A stretch of 64,000 nucleotides of DNA from S5-A14a sp022766365 (GTDB lineage: Bacteria; Bacillota; Clostridia; Peptostreptococcales; Anaerovoracaceae), in assembly GCA_050313295.1 (NCBI GenBank), contig JBNPLD010000009.1; one strand, 5' to 3'. The notes below the pieces were generated by a model that saw only the letters and a program-made list of their open reading frames with translations, had not been told where the DNA came from and did no database searches. A program made the position numbers and the translations under genes. Of this stretch, positions 28,420-37,975 are shown in pieces. Position 1 is the stretch's first letter, and each line of letters opens with the position of its first letter.

Positions 28420-29328
28420 ATGAAGAAAAGAAGAATCGCAGAACTCGGACTTATTCTTGTGACTCTTGGATGGGGGGTTTCCTACTATTTGATGGATATA
28501 TCACTAACAGATATGGGACCCTTTACACTTAACGGCTACCGATTTTTGATAGCGTTTTTTGTTGCAGGGATTTTTTCTTTCAGTTATATCAAAGACGTAA
28601 ATAGAGAAACTCTTAAGTACAGCTTTTATCTTGGAACGCTGCTGCTCTTTGTTTACAGCGGAGCAACATTCGGTGTGAAGTATACAACCCTGTCAAACGC
28701 CGGCTTTTTGTGTGCTTTAGCTGTTGTAATCACTCCTTTTATTGAGACTGTATTCATGAGAAAACCTCTGCCTGCTAAAGTGCAAATTTCAGCAACAGCT
28801 TGTCTTATCGGAATAATGCTCATGACACTTAAGGATAATTTTGCGATAAACATGGAGAATCTTCCGGGAGATCTTTTATGTATCATGTGTGCAGTTTCAT
28901 ACTCTTTTCATATATTAGTGACTCAGAAGGCAGTGCAGCAGGATGATGTAAATCCATATCAGTTAGGGGTTTTTCAGCTATTGTTCTGTGGAGTATATTG
29001 TATGGTTATGGGCTTTATGGCAGAAACTCCGGCTATACCAAGCAATATGAAGGTCGGAGGATCTGTTTTGTTCCTTGCTGTTTTCTGCACTGGTGTTGCG
29101 TTTATTGTTCAGGCAGTAGCGCAGAAGTACACAGAGGCTAGCCGGGTGGGAATAATATTTTCATTGGAGCCTGTGTTTGCAGGAATTGTAGCGTATATTT
29201 TTGCCGGCGAGAGGCTAAGTATCAAGGGATATGTAGGAGTTATGATCATGCTTTCGGCTATTTTGTTTCTGGAGAGTAATTTTAGCTTTCTGAAACTTAG
29301 GAAAACTGATGATAATACAGGTGAATAG
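28420..29328 (+). CDS. EamA/DMT-family transporter
   Basis: 302-residue drug/metabolite-superfamily permease with ten predicted helices in two repeated EamA halves (SYYLMDISLTDMGPFTLNGYRF at the first; SRVGIIFSLEPVFAGIVAY in the second). Likely a metabolite or amino acid exporter; substrate unknown. It follows holA by 45 bases and may be the end of that transcript. Confidence 0.85.
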   Translation: MKKRRIAELGLILVTLGWGVSYYLMDISLTDMGPFTLNGYRFLIAFFVAGIFSFSYIKDVNRETLKYSFYLGTLLLFVYSGATFGVKYTTLSNAGFLCALAVVITPFIETVFMRKPLPAKVQISATACLIGIMLMTLKDNFAINMENLPGDLLCIMCAVSYSFHILVTQKAVQQDDVNPYQLGVFQLLFCGVYCMVMGFMAETPAIPSNMKVGGSVLFLAVFCTGVAFIVQAVAQKYTEASRVGIIFSLEPVFAGIVAYIFAGERLSIKGYVGVMIMLSAILFLESNFSFLKLRKTDDNTGE

Positions 29329-29627
29329 CGTGAGAAAATGAAAAGTATATATATGAATTATAATTGGAGAGGCGAAATCTCATTCAAGAAGAGAGGTGTG
29401 ACCTGGCCGCAAGACTGAGTGATTCAGCAGGTCCATGTTAAACGCCTTAGCTAAGTTATTTGAGAAGTTGATATTTATTACAGGATAAACACCAATAATT
29501 TTAGAGTCAAAATGAATAATCCAATAATAAAATACATTATTCCATTGATTTATCTTCGGACAAACTCTATAATTACTTTATAGATAAAATATTGTCAAAC
29601 TTAATTTTCTGATAGGAGGACGGTGTA
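29329..29627 (+). promoter_or_regulatory. Long leader with promoter upstream of the redox operon
   Basis: A 299-base stretch without a gene. A good promoter lies at 29545-29573: TTGATT, 17-base spacer, TATAAT. Ribosome-binding site AGGAGG precedes the first redox gene. Further upstream (about 29385-29455), GACCTG and CAGGTC can pair around an inner CTGA/TCAG hairpin; this is upstream of the promoter and so belongs to the EamA 3' region or a separate RNA. I recognise no riboswitch class. Confidence 0.5.
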
Positions 29628-30137
29628 ATGAGCAAAAATTGCTGCTGTGGAAACAGCAAGAATGACCAGTTCCCTGAACTGGCACCAACCATGGAAAAAT
29701 ATGCTAATACTCCCGGTAGTCTGATCACCATTTTGCAGAAGGCCCAAGAGATATACGGCTATCTGTCTATTGATGTTATCAATTACATTTCTGACTGCAC
29801 GGGTATTAAACCTGCTAAGATTTATGGGGTAGCTACTTTCTACGCTCAGTTCAGATTGCAGCCGATAGGTAAAAATTTGATAATGCTATGTCAAGGTACA
29901 GCATGCCATGTAAACGGTTCGGAGATGATAGAAGAATCAGTCTGTGAACACCTTGAAATTCACGACGGAGAGACTACTCCCGACGGAATCTTCACACTGA
30001 ATAACGTGGCATGTCTGGGTTGTTGTTCCCTTGCACCTGTAATGATGGTAAGGAGCAGTGAAGGAGACGAAACCTATGGTAATTTGACTAAGGATAAAGT
30101 TAAGAAGATCTTAGATGAGATTAGAGCTAGAGGTTAG
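29628..30137 (+). CDS. NuoE/HydC-like 2Fe-2S subunit
   Basis: Thioredoxin-fold [2Fe-2S] protein of 169 residues, homologous to NuoE and the HydC subunit of bifurcating hydrogenases. Cluster cysteines are in CQGTACHVNG (about 88-97) and NNVACLGCCSLAP (about 125-137). A CCCGNSKN stretch at the extreme N-terminus adds three cysteines of unknown use. It passes electrons between the flavin of the next subunit and other clusters. Gene gap to the next is 11 bases. Confidence 0.9.
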   Translation: MSKNCCCGNSKNDQFPELAPTMEKYANTPGSLITILQKAQEIYGYLSIDVINYISDCTGIKPAKIYGVATFYAQFRLQPIGKNLIMLCQGTACHVNGSEMIEESVCEHLEIHDGETTPDGIFTLNNVACLGCCSLAPVMMVRSSEGDETYGNLTKDKVKKILDEIRARG

Positions 30138-30148
30138 GAGGATACCAT

Positions 30149-31900
30149 ATGAAAGTTGTTATAGGGCAAGGAAGCTGTGGTATTGCCACCGGAGCTAAGA
30201 AAACTGAAGCTGAATTCAGAAAGCAACTTGCTAATCATGATGTTGATGCTCAACTGGATTTCACAGGCTGTGTAGGTACGTGTTATCTTGAACCTATAGT
30301 AGATGTGTATGAAGACAACGGCAAGGATTTCACACGCTACATAATGGTTCAGCCGGAAAAGGTTGAAAAGATTGTTGAAGAACATCTGAAAGGCGGCAAA
30401 CCTGTAAAGGAATATGCAATATCCGATGAGGATAAGCAGTTCATAAGCAAACAGAAGAGAGTCGTTCTGAGAAACTGCGGGCTCATAAATCCGGAGAACA
30501 TCGATGAATATTTGGCTGTGGATGGCTATGAAGCAACCAAGAAGGTTGTAACCACAATGAGTCAGGAAGATGTTATAGAAGAAATCAAAGCGTCAGGACT
30601 TAGAGGTCGTGGAGGGGCAGGATTTCCTACATGGTTTAAATGGAATGCTGCCAAGAGTAATCCAGGGACTGAAAAGTATATCGTATGTAATGCTGATGAA
30701 GGTGACCCGGGTGCGTTCATGGACAGATCTGTCTTAGAGGGTGATCCTCATGCAGTTATCGAAGGTATGATCATCGGAGGATATGCTATGGGAGCCTCCG
30801 AAGGAATCATTTATTGTCGTGCAGAGTATCCGCTTGCGATCAAGAGGCTTGAGCTTGCCATGGAGCAGGCTCGTGAGAGAGGATATCTGGGAGATGATAT
30901 TTTTGGGTCAGGCTTTCACTTTGATATGAGAATTAAAGCGGGAGCCGGAGCTTTTGTATGTGGTGAGGAGACGGCTCTCATTGCTTCTCTTGAGGGGGAG
31001 AGGGGAATGCCAAGGCTCAAGCCGCCATTTCCTGCACAGAAAGGTTATTGGCAAAAACCTACCAATATAAACAATGTAGAAACCTTTGCTAACGTTCCAT
31101 GGATTATTGTAAATGGAGGTAAGGCCTTCGGATCAATGGGAACGGAAAAATCCAACGGGACTAAGGTATTTGCCCTAGCCGGTAAGATAAAGAAGGGCGG
31201 ATTGGTGGAAGTCCCAATGGGACTACCGCTCAAAGACGTAATCTTCGGTATCGGTGGAGGAATTAAGAAAGATAAGAAATTTAAGGCAGTGCAGATGGGT
31301 GGTCCATCGGGAGGTTGCATACCGGATAAACTTATCGACACGCCTGTAACATATGAGGACATCAATAAGACAGGAGCAATAGTCGGTTCCGGAGGTATGA
31401 TTGTCATGGACGAGGATACCTGCATGGTTGATATGGCAAGATATTTCCTCGACTTCACCAGAAAGGAATCCTGTGGTAAGTGTAACTACTGTCGCGTAGG
31501 AACCAAGAGAATGCTTGAAATCCTTGAGAGAATTACGCAAGGAAAGGGTAGGGATGGAGATATCGAACTTCTTGAAGAGTTGGCCGTAAAGATTAAGGAC
31601 GGATCAATGTGCGGTCTTGGACAGACGGCTCCAAATCCTGTACTTACAACTCTCAAATACTTCAGGAACGAGTATGAAGATCATATTTACAATCATAAGT
31701 GCACAGCCGGTTCATGCAAGGCTTTGATTCACTTTATAATCAGAGATAACTGTACCGGATGTACGGCATGTGCAAGGAAATGTCCTGTTGGAGCAATTTC
31801 AGGAGAACTCAAGGGTCAACACGTAATCGATCAGGAAAAATGTATAAAGTGTGGTAAGTGTGAAGAAACCTGCAGGTTTGATGCGATTTACAGAGAGTAG
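30149..31900 (+). CDS. NuoF/HydB-like NADH-FMN subunit with C-terminal ferredoxin domain
   Basis: 583-residue flavoprotein that binds NAD(H), FMN and Fe-S clusters. The N-terminal ~95 residues are a thioredoxin-like 2Fe-2S domain. NuoF core: GLRGRGGAGFPTWFKW, NADEGDPGAFMDR and GEETALIASLEGERG. The 4Fe-4S site is ESCGKCNYCRVG. The C-terminus has a two-cluster ferredoxin module (CTGCTACARKCP, CIKCGKCEETC). This layout matches HydB of electron-bifurcating complexes. AGGAGG before ATG; 11 bases to the next gene. Confidence 0.92.
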   Translation: MKVVIGQGSCGIATGAKKTEAEFRKQLANHDVDAQLDFTGCVGTCYLEPIVDVYEDNGKDFTRYIMVQPEKVEKIVEEHLKGGKPVKEYAISDEDKQFISKQKRVVLRNCGLINPENIDEYLAVDGYEATKKVVTTMSQEDVIEEIKASGLRGRGGAGFPTWFKWNAAKSNPGTEKYIVCNADEGDPGAFMDRSVLEGDPHAVIEGMIIGGYAMGASEGIIYCRAEYPLAIKRLELAMEQARERGYLGDDIFGSGFHFDMRIKAGAGAFVCGEETALIASLEGERGMPRLKPPFPAQKGYWQKPTNINNVETFANVPWIIVNGGKAFGSMGTEKSNGTKVFALAGKIKKGGLVEVPMGLPLKDVIFGIGGGIKKDKKFKAVQMGGPSGGCIPDKLIDTPVTYEDINKTGAIVGSGGMIVMDEDTCMVDMARYFLDFTRKESCGKCNYCRVGTKRMLEILERITQGKGRDGDIELLEELAVKIKDGSMCGLGQTAPNPVLTTLKYFRNEYEDHIYNHKCTAGSCKALIHFIIRDNCTGCTACARKCPVGAISGELKGQHVIDQEKCIKCGKCEETCRFDAIYRE

Positions 31901-31911
31901 GAGGAAGTCAT

Positions 31912-34900
31912 ATGAAAAAATTTAGATTAAACATAGACGGCAAAGAAGTATTCGGACTTCCCGGTCAGACAATTCTTGACGTTGCAAGGGAAAACGATAT
32001 TTTTATTCCGACTCTTTGCTATGATGAACGAACAGCAATTTACGGTTCCTGCGGTATATGCGTGGTTGAAGTTGAAGGAAATCCAAAACTCCTGAAAGCA
32101 TGTGCTACGGAAATCTCTGACAATATGATTATAATGACAAATACTGACAGGGTTTTGGAATCAAGGAAAACGAATCTGGAACTTCTCTTATCAGATCACC
32201 AGGGAGATTGTGTTGCCCCATGTAAGCTGGCATGTCCGGGACATACTGATTGTCAAGGCTATGTCGGTCTTGTTGCAAATGGAGAACATGATAAAGCCAA
32301 TGAGCTGATCAAGGAGAGAATACCTTTACCTGCGTGCATCGGACGTGTATGTCCACATCCTTGTGAAGATGCCTGCAGACGCGGCTTGGTTGATGAACCC
32401 ATAAGTATTGCTATGATCAAGCGTTTCGCGGGTGAGTACAACTTGGCAGGAGCAGAGGTGTTCATGCCTGAGATTGCTGAAGACACAGGAAAGAGAGTTG
32501 CCGTTATCGGCGGCGGACCTATGGGTCTTTCGGCTGCCTATTTCCTGAGACAGAATGGTCACGATGTGACTATCTTTGAAAGCATGCCTAAGTTGGGCGG
32601 TATGTTGAGGTATGGTATTCCTGAATACAGATTACCAAAAGAAGTCTTGGATATGGAAATCGCCATAATCGAGCATATGGGAGTTGAAATGATTCCTAAC
32701 ACAAAAGTTGGCAAAGATATTCCTTTTGAAACTATAAGAGAAGATTTCGACGCAGTAATCATGGCAATCGGTGCTTGGAAGTCAACAGGTGTTGGTTGCA
32801 AAGGTGAAGATGCGGAAGGAGTATGGGGTGGTATTGACTTCCTGAGAAAAGTGGTCAGAAACGAACCTATAAATCTTGGAAAGAAGGTTGCCATAGTAGG
32901 TGGAGGAAACACCGCCATGGACGCTTGCAGAACCGCAGTGAGACTCGGTGCGGACAAGGTTTATAATGTATACAGAAGAACCAAAGATGAGATGCCTGCT
33001 GACATGATTGAAATCGAAGAGGCGGAAGAAGAAGGCGTAATATTTAAGAATCTTACTAACCCTCTGGAAATCGTAAAAGACGAGAATGGACATGTAAAAG
33101 AAATGATTCTCCAGGTTATGGAATTGGGCGAGCCTGATGCATCAGGAAGGAGAAGACCTATACCTGTGGAGGGCAAAACAGAGACCGTTGAGATTGATAA
33201 CGTCATTCTTGCAATCGGACAAGCTGTGGATGCTGACTGTTTTGATCTTGAAAAAACCAGAAAGAAAGGTATCGTATATGATCCGGAAACATTTGCAACT
33301 TCCATGGAAGGTGTATTTGCAGGAGGGGATTGCGGTAACGACAAAATATCTATAGCTATTGAGGCAATTGCAGATGCGAAAAAAGTTGCGGTCATAGTTG
33401 ACAGATACCTTGATGGAGAAGATGTTAAATATAAAGCTCCATATTATGTTACCAGAGATGACATTACCGAGAAGAATTTTGAAGACAGAGAAAGATTGTT
33501 CAGGGAAAAGGCCGCTCAACTTTCAGCTGATGAGAGGAAAGATAACTTTACTGAGATAATCTACGGCGGATTGACAGAGGATCAGGCAATTGCAGAGGCA
33601 AACAGATGTCTTCAGTGTGGATGTCATGACTATTTCGAGTGTAAACTCATCGATTACTCAAATCTGTACAATGTTGAACCCGAAAGGTGGGCCGGTGAAA
33701 AGAGTCTTGTAGATTTTGAAGACGAGCATCCATTTATAGTGAGAGATCCTAACAAATGTATCAAATGCGGACTTTGTGTGAGAGTGTGCGACGAAGTCAT
33801 GGGAAGAGCCGCTCTGGGACTTGTGCACAGAGGGTTCGACACTGTCGTTAAACCAGCTCTGGAAGGACCTTTGTGTGAATCCGGATGTGACTCTTGCGGA
33901 CAGTGCGTGGCACTCTGTCCGACAGGAGCAATTCAGGAGAAGCTATCCATTACTAAGGAAGTTCCTCTGGATAACGAACACGTAACAACTACATGTTCAT
34001 TCTGTTCCGTAGGATGTACATTTGACTTAGAGTATCACGGAGACATGTTAATTAAGGCAAATCCTAGAAAAGACGGTGCAGTTAACGAGGGTCTGTGTTG
34101 CGGAAAAGGAAAATGGGGATTTGACGGAGCTGTTCTGGAAGGCAAGATTGTGGATCCCCTTATCAAGGATGGGAAAGAATTCAGACCTGCGGATTACCAT
34201 GAAGCCTTGGTTCTTGCCGCAAAGAAGCTCCAGAGCATTAAAGCAAGACATGGAGCAGGTTCTCTGGCTGTTGCAATATCGGACAGGTATACAAATGAGG
34301 AAGCCTATGTAATGAAGAAAATGGCAGGGACCCTTGGGGCGAAAGTCTTTAGCTTTAATAACAGACATAACGGATTGGCAGACGTATATGGCCATGATGC
34401 AACTCCGAACACCATAAATGAGCTTCTTGCAACAAATATGATAATTACGGTAGGATTTATGAAGTACAAAAATCCTGTAATTTGGAATAAGATCAAACAA
34501 GCTCATGAAGCCGGAGCGAGAGTTGTTGTTTTGGGAACTCCGGAAACAAACAAATTCTTTGATTTTGCTGATGAAATTATAGAGATCGAAGATGATCTGA
34601 CATCCCTTAAGGGTATTGCAAAGAGTCTGGTCGACTCCGGGAAAACTGTCGATGTTGATGGATTCGAGGAATTTAAGTCCAGCCTTGAGAATTTGGAAGT
34701 TTCCGGGACAATCGCAAAAGTTGCACAGGACTATGCTTCAGCAAAGAAGGCGATGATTGTATATCAACAAAATATTTTGTCGGTGGAAGCTGCTACTCTA
34801 ATCGGTGATATTGCGTTAATCTCCGGACACATCGGTTCTCCAAGAGATGGAATTCTAATGGTGAAGTCAAAGAATAATTCTCAGGGACTTGTGAACATGG

Positions 34901-35412
34901 GAATAAAGGCCGGACCGGAGGCTCTGGAAGGAGTTAAGGGACTCATAATCTTTGGAGAAGAAGCAACTGTTGATTTACCGGGATTAGACTTCCTTATGGT
35001 ATCTGATACACATATTACCGATACTGCTAAAAAGGCTGATGTATTCATTCCGGGAACAGGATTTGCCAGCACAGATGGTACTTTCACAAATACAGAAAGA
35101 AGACTTCTTCCTGTGGAAGCAGCTATAGATGAAGATGTTGACTTGAGAAACTGGGAAATAGCAGCTGAAATTGCATATGTCTTTGAAGAAGATTATATGT
35201 TTGAAGATGAGATGGATATCTCAAAAGAAATGGACGATCAATTGCCATTATATAAATATGCAGAAATGGGAAAAATCTTTGGGGGTGTTTTGAAACCAAT
35301 CGATCCGAGGATTGTAACCGTGAAGGATTCCAGACTCATAGAGGAAATGCCGATTTCGGATGCTCTGATGCAGTCAATCATTGACAGACTTCCGGAAGTA
35401 GTGGAGTGCTAA
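31912..35412 (+). CDS. 2Fe-2S / GltD-like / NuoG-like fusion subunit of a redox complex
   Basis: 1166 residues. Order: N-terminal [2Fe-2S] (CYDERTAIYGSCGIC), Cys-rich linker, GltD/NfnB-type FAD-NAD(P) reductase (GGGPMGLSAAYFLR; second Rossmann GGGNTAMDACRTA; about 165-500), 4Fe-4S modules (CIKCGLCVRVC, CDSCGQCVALCP), then a NuoG/formate-dehydrogenase-alpha-like part with CSFCSVGC. The molybdopterin part lacks the Cys or Sec seen at the active site of formate dehydrogenases (the region reads FNNRHNGLADVYG), so it is probably structural, as in NuoG. With the two preceding genes it resembles the Sporomusa-type (Stn) bifurcating transhydrogenase as I recall it. Annotation pipelines may call it formate dehydrogenase; I doubt that. 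Confidence 0.85.
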   Translation: MKKFRLNIDGKEVFGLPGQTILDVARENDIFIPTLCYDERTAIYGSCGICVVEVEGNPKLLKACATEISDNMIIMTNTDRVLESRKTNLELLLSDHQGDCVAPCKLACPGHTDCQGYVGLVANGEHDKANELIKERIPLPACIGRVCPHPCEDACRRGLVDEPISIAMIKRFAGEYNLAGAEVFMPEIAEDTGKRVAVIGGGPMGLSAAYFLRQNGHDVTIFESMPKLGGMLRYGIPEYRLPKEVLDMEIAIIEHMGVEMIPNTKVGKDIPFETIREDFDAVIMAIGAWKSTGVGCKGEDAEGVWGGIDFLRKVVRNEPINLGKKVAIVGGGNTAMDACRTAVRLGADKVYNVYRRTKDEMPADMIEIEEAEEEGVIFKNLTNPLEIVKDENGHVKEMILQVMELGEPDASGRRRPIPVEGKTETVEIDNVILAIGQAVDADCFDLEKTRKKGIVYDPETFATSMEGVFAGGDCGNDKISIAIEAIADAKKVAVIVDRYLDGEDVKYKAPYYVTRDDITEKNFEDRERLFREKAAQLSADERKDNFTEIIYGGLTEDQAIAEANRCLQCGCHDYFECKLIDYSNLYNVEPERWAGEKSLVDFEDEHPFIVRDPNKCIKCGLCVRVCDEVMGRAALGLVHRGFDTVVKPALEGPLCESGCDSCGQCVALCPTGAIQEKLSITKEVPLDNEHVTTTCSFCSVGCTFDLEYHGDMLIKANPRKDGAVNEGLCCGKGKWGFDGAVLEGKIVDPLIKDGKEFRPADYHEALVLAAKKLQSIKARHGAGSLAVAISDRYTNEEAYVMKKMAGTLGAKVFSFNNRHNGLADVYGHDATPNTINELLATNMIITVGFMKYKNPVIWNKIKQAHEAGARVVVLGTPETNKFFDFADEIIEIEDDLTSLKGIAKSLVDSGKTVDVDGFEEFKSSLENLEVSGTIAKVAQDYASAKKAMIVYQQNILSVEAATLIGDIALISGHIGSPRDGILMVKSKNNSQGLVNMGIKAGPEALEGVKGLIIFGEEATVDLPGLDFLMVSDTHITDTAKKADVFIPGTGFASTDGTFTNTERRLLPVEAAIDEDVDLRNWEIAAEIAYVFEEDYMFEDEMDISKEMDDQLPLYKYAEMGKIFGGVLKPIDPRIVTVKDSRLIEEMPISDALMQSIIDRLPEVVEC

Positions 35413-35432
35413 AAAGGCGGAGTCATTAATAC

Positions 35433-35493
35433 AGGGACAAGGTGTGACACGGTCTGAAGATATCGTTCTTTAAAGTCTGTACACCTTGTCCCT
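35433..35493 (+). terminator. Terminator of the redox operon
   Basis: Perfect 13-bp inverted repeat (35433-35445 / 35481-35493) with a 35-base loop, followed by a T-rich stretch, 20 bases after the fusion-subunit stop. Confidence 0.75.
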
Positions 35494-35631
35494 ATTGCTT
35501 CTTTTTAACTCTTGATGGAGTACAATATTAAAATTAGATAATAAGTCTGTTGACGTTACATAAACTAACAGTATGTATAAGCAGCATAGATGGCAAAATT
35601 TAAGAAGCTGGTAGTAAGAAAGGATACTTTG

Positions 35632-36537
35632 ATGCTTGATTTCAGGTCACTTACTTTTTTGAGCGTATGCAAGCATATGAATTTTACTAAAGCGGCTATA
35701 GAGTTAAGTTTATCTCAGCCAGCTGTTTCTCAGCATATACGATATTTGGAAGATAAATACAATTGCATTTTATTTATTAGGAATAAGAAAGATATACAAC
35801 TCACTCCCGAGGGTAAACTTCTTTTTTCAGCTCTAAAGACTATATCTCAAGATGAGAAAAAAATATATGAACAAATCAGATATTTGTCTGATGATAAAGG
35901 AATGCTTAAAAATTATTCTTTCGGTTTGAGCATGACTATTGGAGAATATGCTATAACACCTGCAATTCTAAAATTGGTTCATGAAAATCCCGAAACAAAT
36001 TTTCATATTAAATATCAGAACACGGAAACGCTTTTGAAATGTCTTGATAACGGAATTATAGATTTTGCAGTGGTGGAGGGTTACGTAAATTCTGACTATT
36101 ATAATGTTAAAAAAATAAGTTCGGAGGAATACATACCCGTTTGTTCAGGAAAATATAAGTTTAGTAAGCCTGTGGGACAGTTATCCGATCTGCTTGGAGA
36201 AAGATTAATTCATAGAGAGGTAGGATCAGGCACTTTAGCGATGCTTATCAGTATCCTAGCCATGCAGAATATTTCTATCAACGACTTCGGTCGAACTGTT
36301 GAAGTCAACAATATGCACATGATTGTTCAGCTGCTAAAATCAAGCTGCGGTATTTCTTTTTTGTACAAATCTGCTGTTGAACCCGAGTTGAAATCAGGAG
36401 AGCTTGTTGAAATTAAACTTAAAGATTTTAAAGTGGTTCATGACTTCAGTTTCATTTGGAACAAGAACAGTATTTTTTCTGATGAATATGAGGGCATCTA
36501 TAATCGTATAAGTGATTTCCTAAATGAAATGCAATAG
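35632..36537 (+). CDS. LysR-family transcriptional regulator
   Basis: About 301 residues from ATG 35632, which follows AAAGGA; an in-frame ATG at 35590 gives 14 more residues with less support. The N-terminal winged HTH (FTKAAIELSLSQPAVSQHIRYLE) and C-terminal periplasmic-binding-like effector domain are typical. Target and ligand unknown. It lies between the redox operon (same strand, behind a terminator) and convergent glutamate dehydrogenase. Confidence 0.9.
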   Translation: MLDFRSLTFLSVCKHMNFTKAAIELSLSQPAVSQHIRYLEDKYNCILFIRNKKDIQLTPEGKLLFSALKTISQDEKKIYEQIRYLSDDKGMLKNYSFGLSMTIGEYAITPAILKLVHENPETNFHIKYQNTETLLKCLDNGIIDFAVVEGYVNSDYYNVKKISSEEYIPVCSGKYKFSKPVGQLSDLLGERLIHREVGSGTLAMLISILAMQNISINDFGRTVEVNNMHMIVQLLKSSCGISFLYKSAVEPELKSGELVEIKLKDFKVVHDFSFIWNKNSIFSDEYEGIYNRISDFLNEMQ

Positions 36538-36560
36538 GATATGGGTTGTTTCCGGAAGAA

Positions 36561-36618
36561 AAACAGCCTGTGGGAAAAGGGAAGGGTTTTTAACTCCTAA
36601 GATATACACAGGCTGTTT
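36561..36618. terminator. Bidirectional terminator between lysR and gdh
   Basis: Perfect 12-bp stem AAACAGCCTGTG (36561-36572) / CACAGGCTGTTT (36607-36618) with flanking A/T-runs, shared by the convergent genes. Confidence 0.8.
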
Positions 36619-36652
36619 TATAGTGAAGTAATTTATGTATTATGCTTGATTT

Positions 36653-37921
36653 TTAAATCCATCCTCTTAATTTCATTGCATCATGGACTTTTTTAACAGA
36701 AATTAAATATGCTGCTTCTCTGATAGTGATTTTCTTGTCAACAGCTAAATCCCATATTTTATCAAAAGCTTTTTTCATTGAAATTTCCTGTTTTTCAAAG
36801 ACTTCCGCCTCTGACCAGCTATAACCTTGAATATTTTGTACCCATTCAAAATAGGATACGGTGACGCCGCCGGCATTTGTTAAAATATCGGGAGTCAGAT
36901 ATATTCCTTTTTGTTGAAGAACAACATCTGCTGCCGGAGTTGTAGGACCATTGGCTGCTTCGCAAATCATCTTGCAATTAAGAGTTTTTGCGATTTCTTC
37001 AGTTATGGAGTTTTCAAGAGCAGCAGGAACAAGTATATCCACATCTGATGACCAGAACTCATCTAAGCTGATTTTTTTACTACCGGGGAAGTTAAGAAGA
37101 TTTCCGTGAGAGTTTACATATTTCTCGAGTTGAAAGAAATTAAATCCATCTTCTTTGTAAATTGCATAACTTCCATTTTCAGGTTCCCACTCAGAAATAG
37201 CAACGACTTTTACACCGTTAGCGAACATATTTTTTACAGTGAAGCGTCCTGCATTTCCAAATCCCTGTACTGCGACCCTGGCCTCATTCATTTTGATGCC
37301 GATTTTTTCTGCTGCAAATTTAGCAGTCAAATATATTCCATAACCGGTAGACTCACCTCTGCCAAGAGAACCGCCCCATAGTGGATCTTTTCCTGTGAAG
37401 ACTCCATAAGAAGCATTTTCGCCTGTTAACCTAATATATTCATCAAGCATCCAGCTCATAATTTGCCCGTTTGTACCAACATCCGGTGCGGGTACATCTA
37501 TTTTTTCACCTATGAGTTTGTATATGCCGCGAACATAGCCTCTCGCAACCTGCTCAAGCTCATTTGCAGAAAGCTTTCCAGGATTTACGATGACACCACC
37601 TTTTGCTCCGCCATAAGGAATATCCATAATCCCACACTTGAAAGTCATCCAAACAGATAAAGCTCTGACTTCGTCATAGTTAACATCCTGATGGAACCTT
37701 ATGCCTCCTTTATACGGACCGACTGCATTGTTATGCTGGCTTCTCCAACCCTTGAATATCCTTAAAGTTCCATCATCCATTTTTACAGGAATGTTTACCT
37801 CAAGAACCCTTTGCGGTTCGCTCAAGTAAGTATATACATTTTGATTGAGACCTAAGGTTTCTACTGCTTGCTTTACTTTCGTCCTGGCACTTTCAAATGG
37901 ATTTAAATTTTCGTTATGCAT
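36653..37921 (-). CDS. Glutamate dehydrogenase
   Basis: 422-residue hexameric Glu/Leu/Phe/Val dehydrogenase, converting glutamate and 2-oxoglutarate in amino acid fermentation. It shows the substrate lysine motif GGAKGGV (about 110-116), PYKGGIRFH, PAPDVGTNGQ and the nucleotide-binding GFGNAGRF. GGGAGG precedes ATG. The next gene upstream on the same strand (TrxR-like) is 54 bases away, so both are probably one transcript. Confidence 0.94.
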   Translation of the reverse strand: MHNENLNPFESARTKVKQAVETLGLNQNVYTYLSEPQRVLEVNIPVKMDDGTLRIFKGWRSQHNNAVGPYKGGIRFHQDVNYDEVRALSVWMTFKCGIMDIPYGGAKGGVIVNPGKLSANELEQVARGYVRGIYKLIGEKIDVPAPDVGTNGQIMSWMLDEYIRLTGENASYGVFTGKDPLWGGSLGRGESTGYGIYLTAKFAAEKIGIKMNEARVAVQGFGNAGRFTVKNMFANGVKVVAISEWEPENGSYAIYKEDGFNFFQLEKYVNSHGNLLNFPGSKKISLDEFWSSDVDILVPAALENSITEEIAKTLNCKMICEAANGPTTPAADVVLQQKGIYLTPDILTNAGGVTVSYFEWVQNIQGYSWSEAEVFEKQEISMKKAFDKIWDLAVDKKITIREAAYLISVKKVHDAMKLRGWI

Positions 37922-37975
37922 TTAAGCTCCCTCCCGTGTTTATAATAATTTAAATATCTTGTTGCGGAGATTCAT

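Noticed and set aside
29329..29627. Moco or other known riboswitch before the redox operon
   Set aside because: The helices lie upstream of the promoter, and the sequence does not match conserved riboswitch cores I know.
34048..34506. Minus-strand open frames inside the fusion-subunit gene
   Set aside because: Several antisense frames arise from codon bias in this long gene; none has a ribosome-binding site or recognisable domain.
31912..35412. Selenocysteine codon in a formate dehydrogenase
   Set aside because: No in-frame TGA and no active-site equivalent; the region is NuoG-like.
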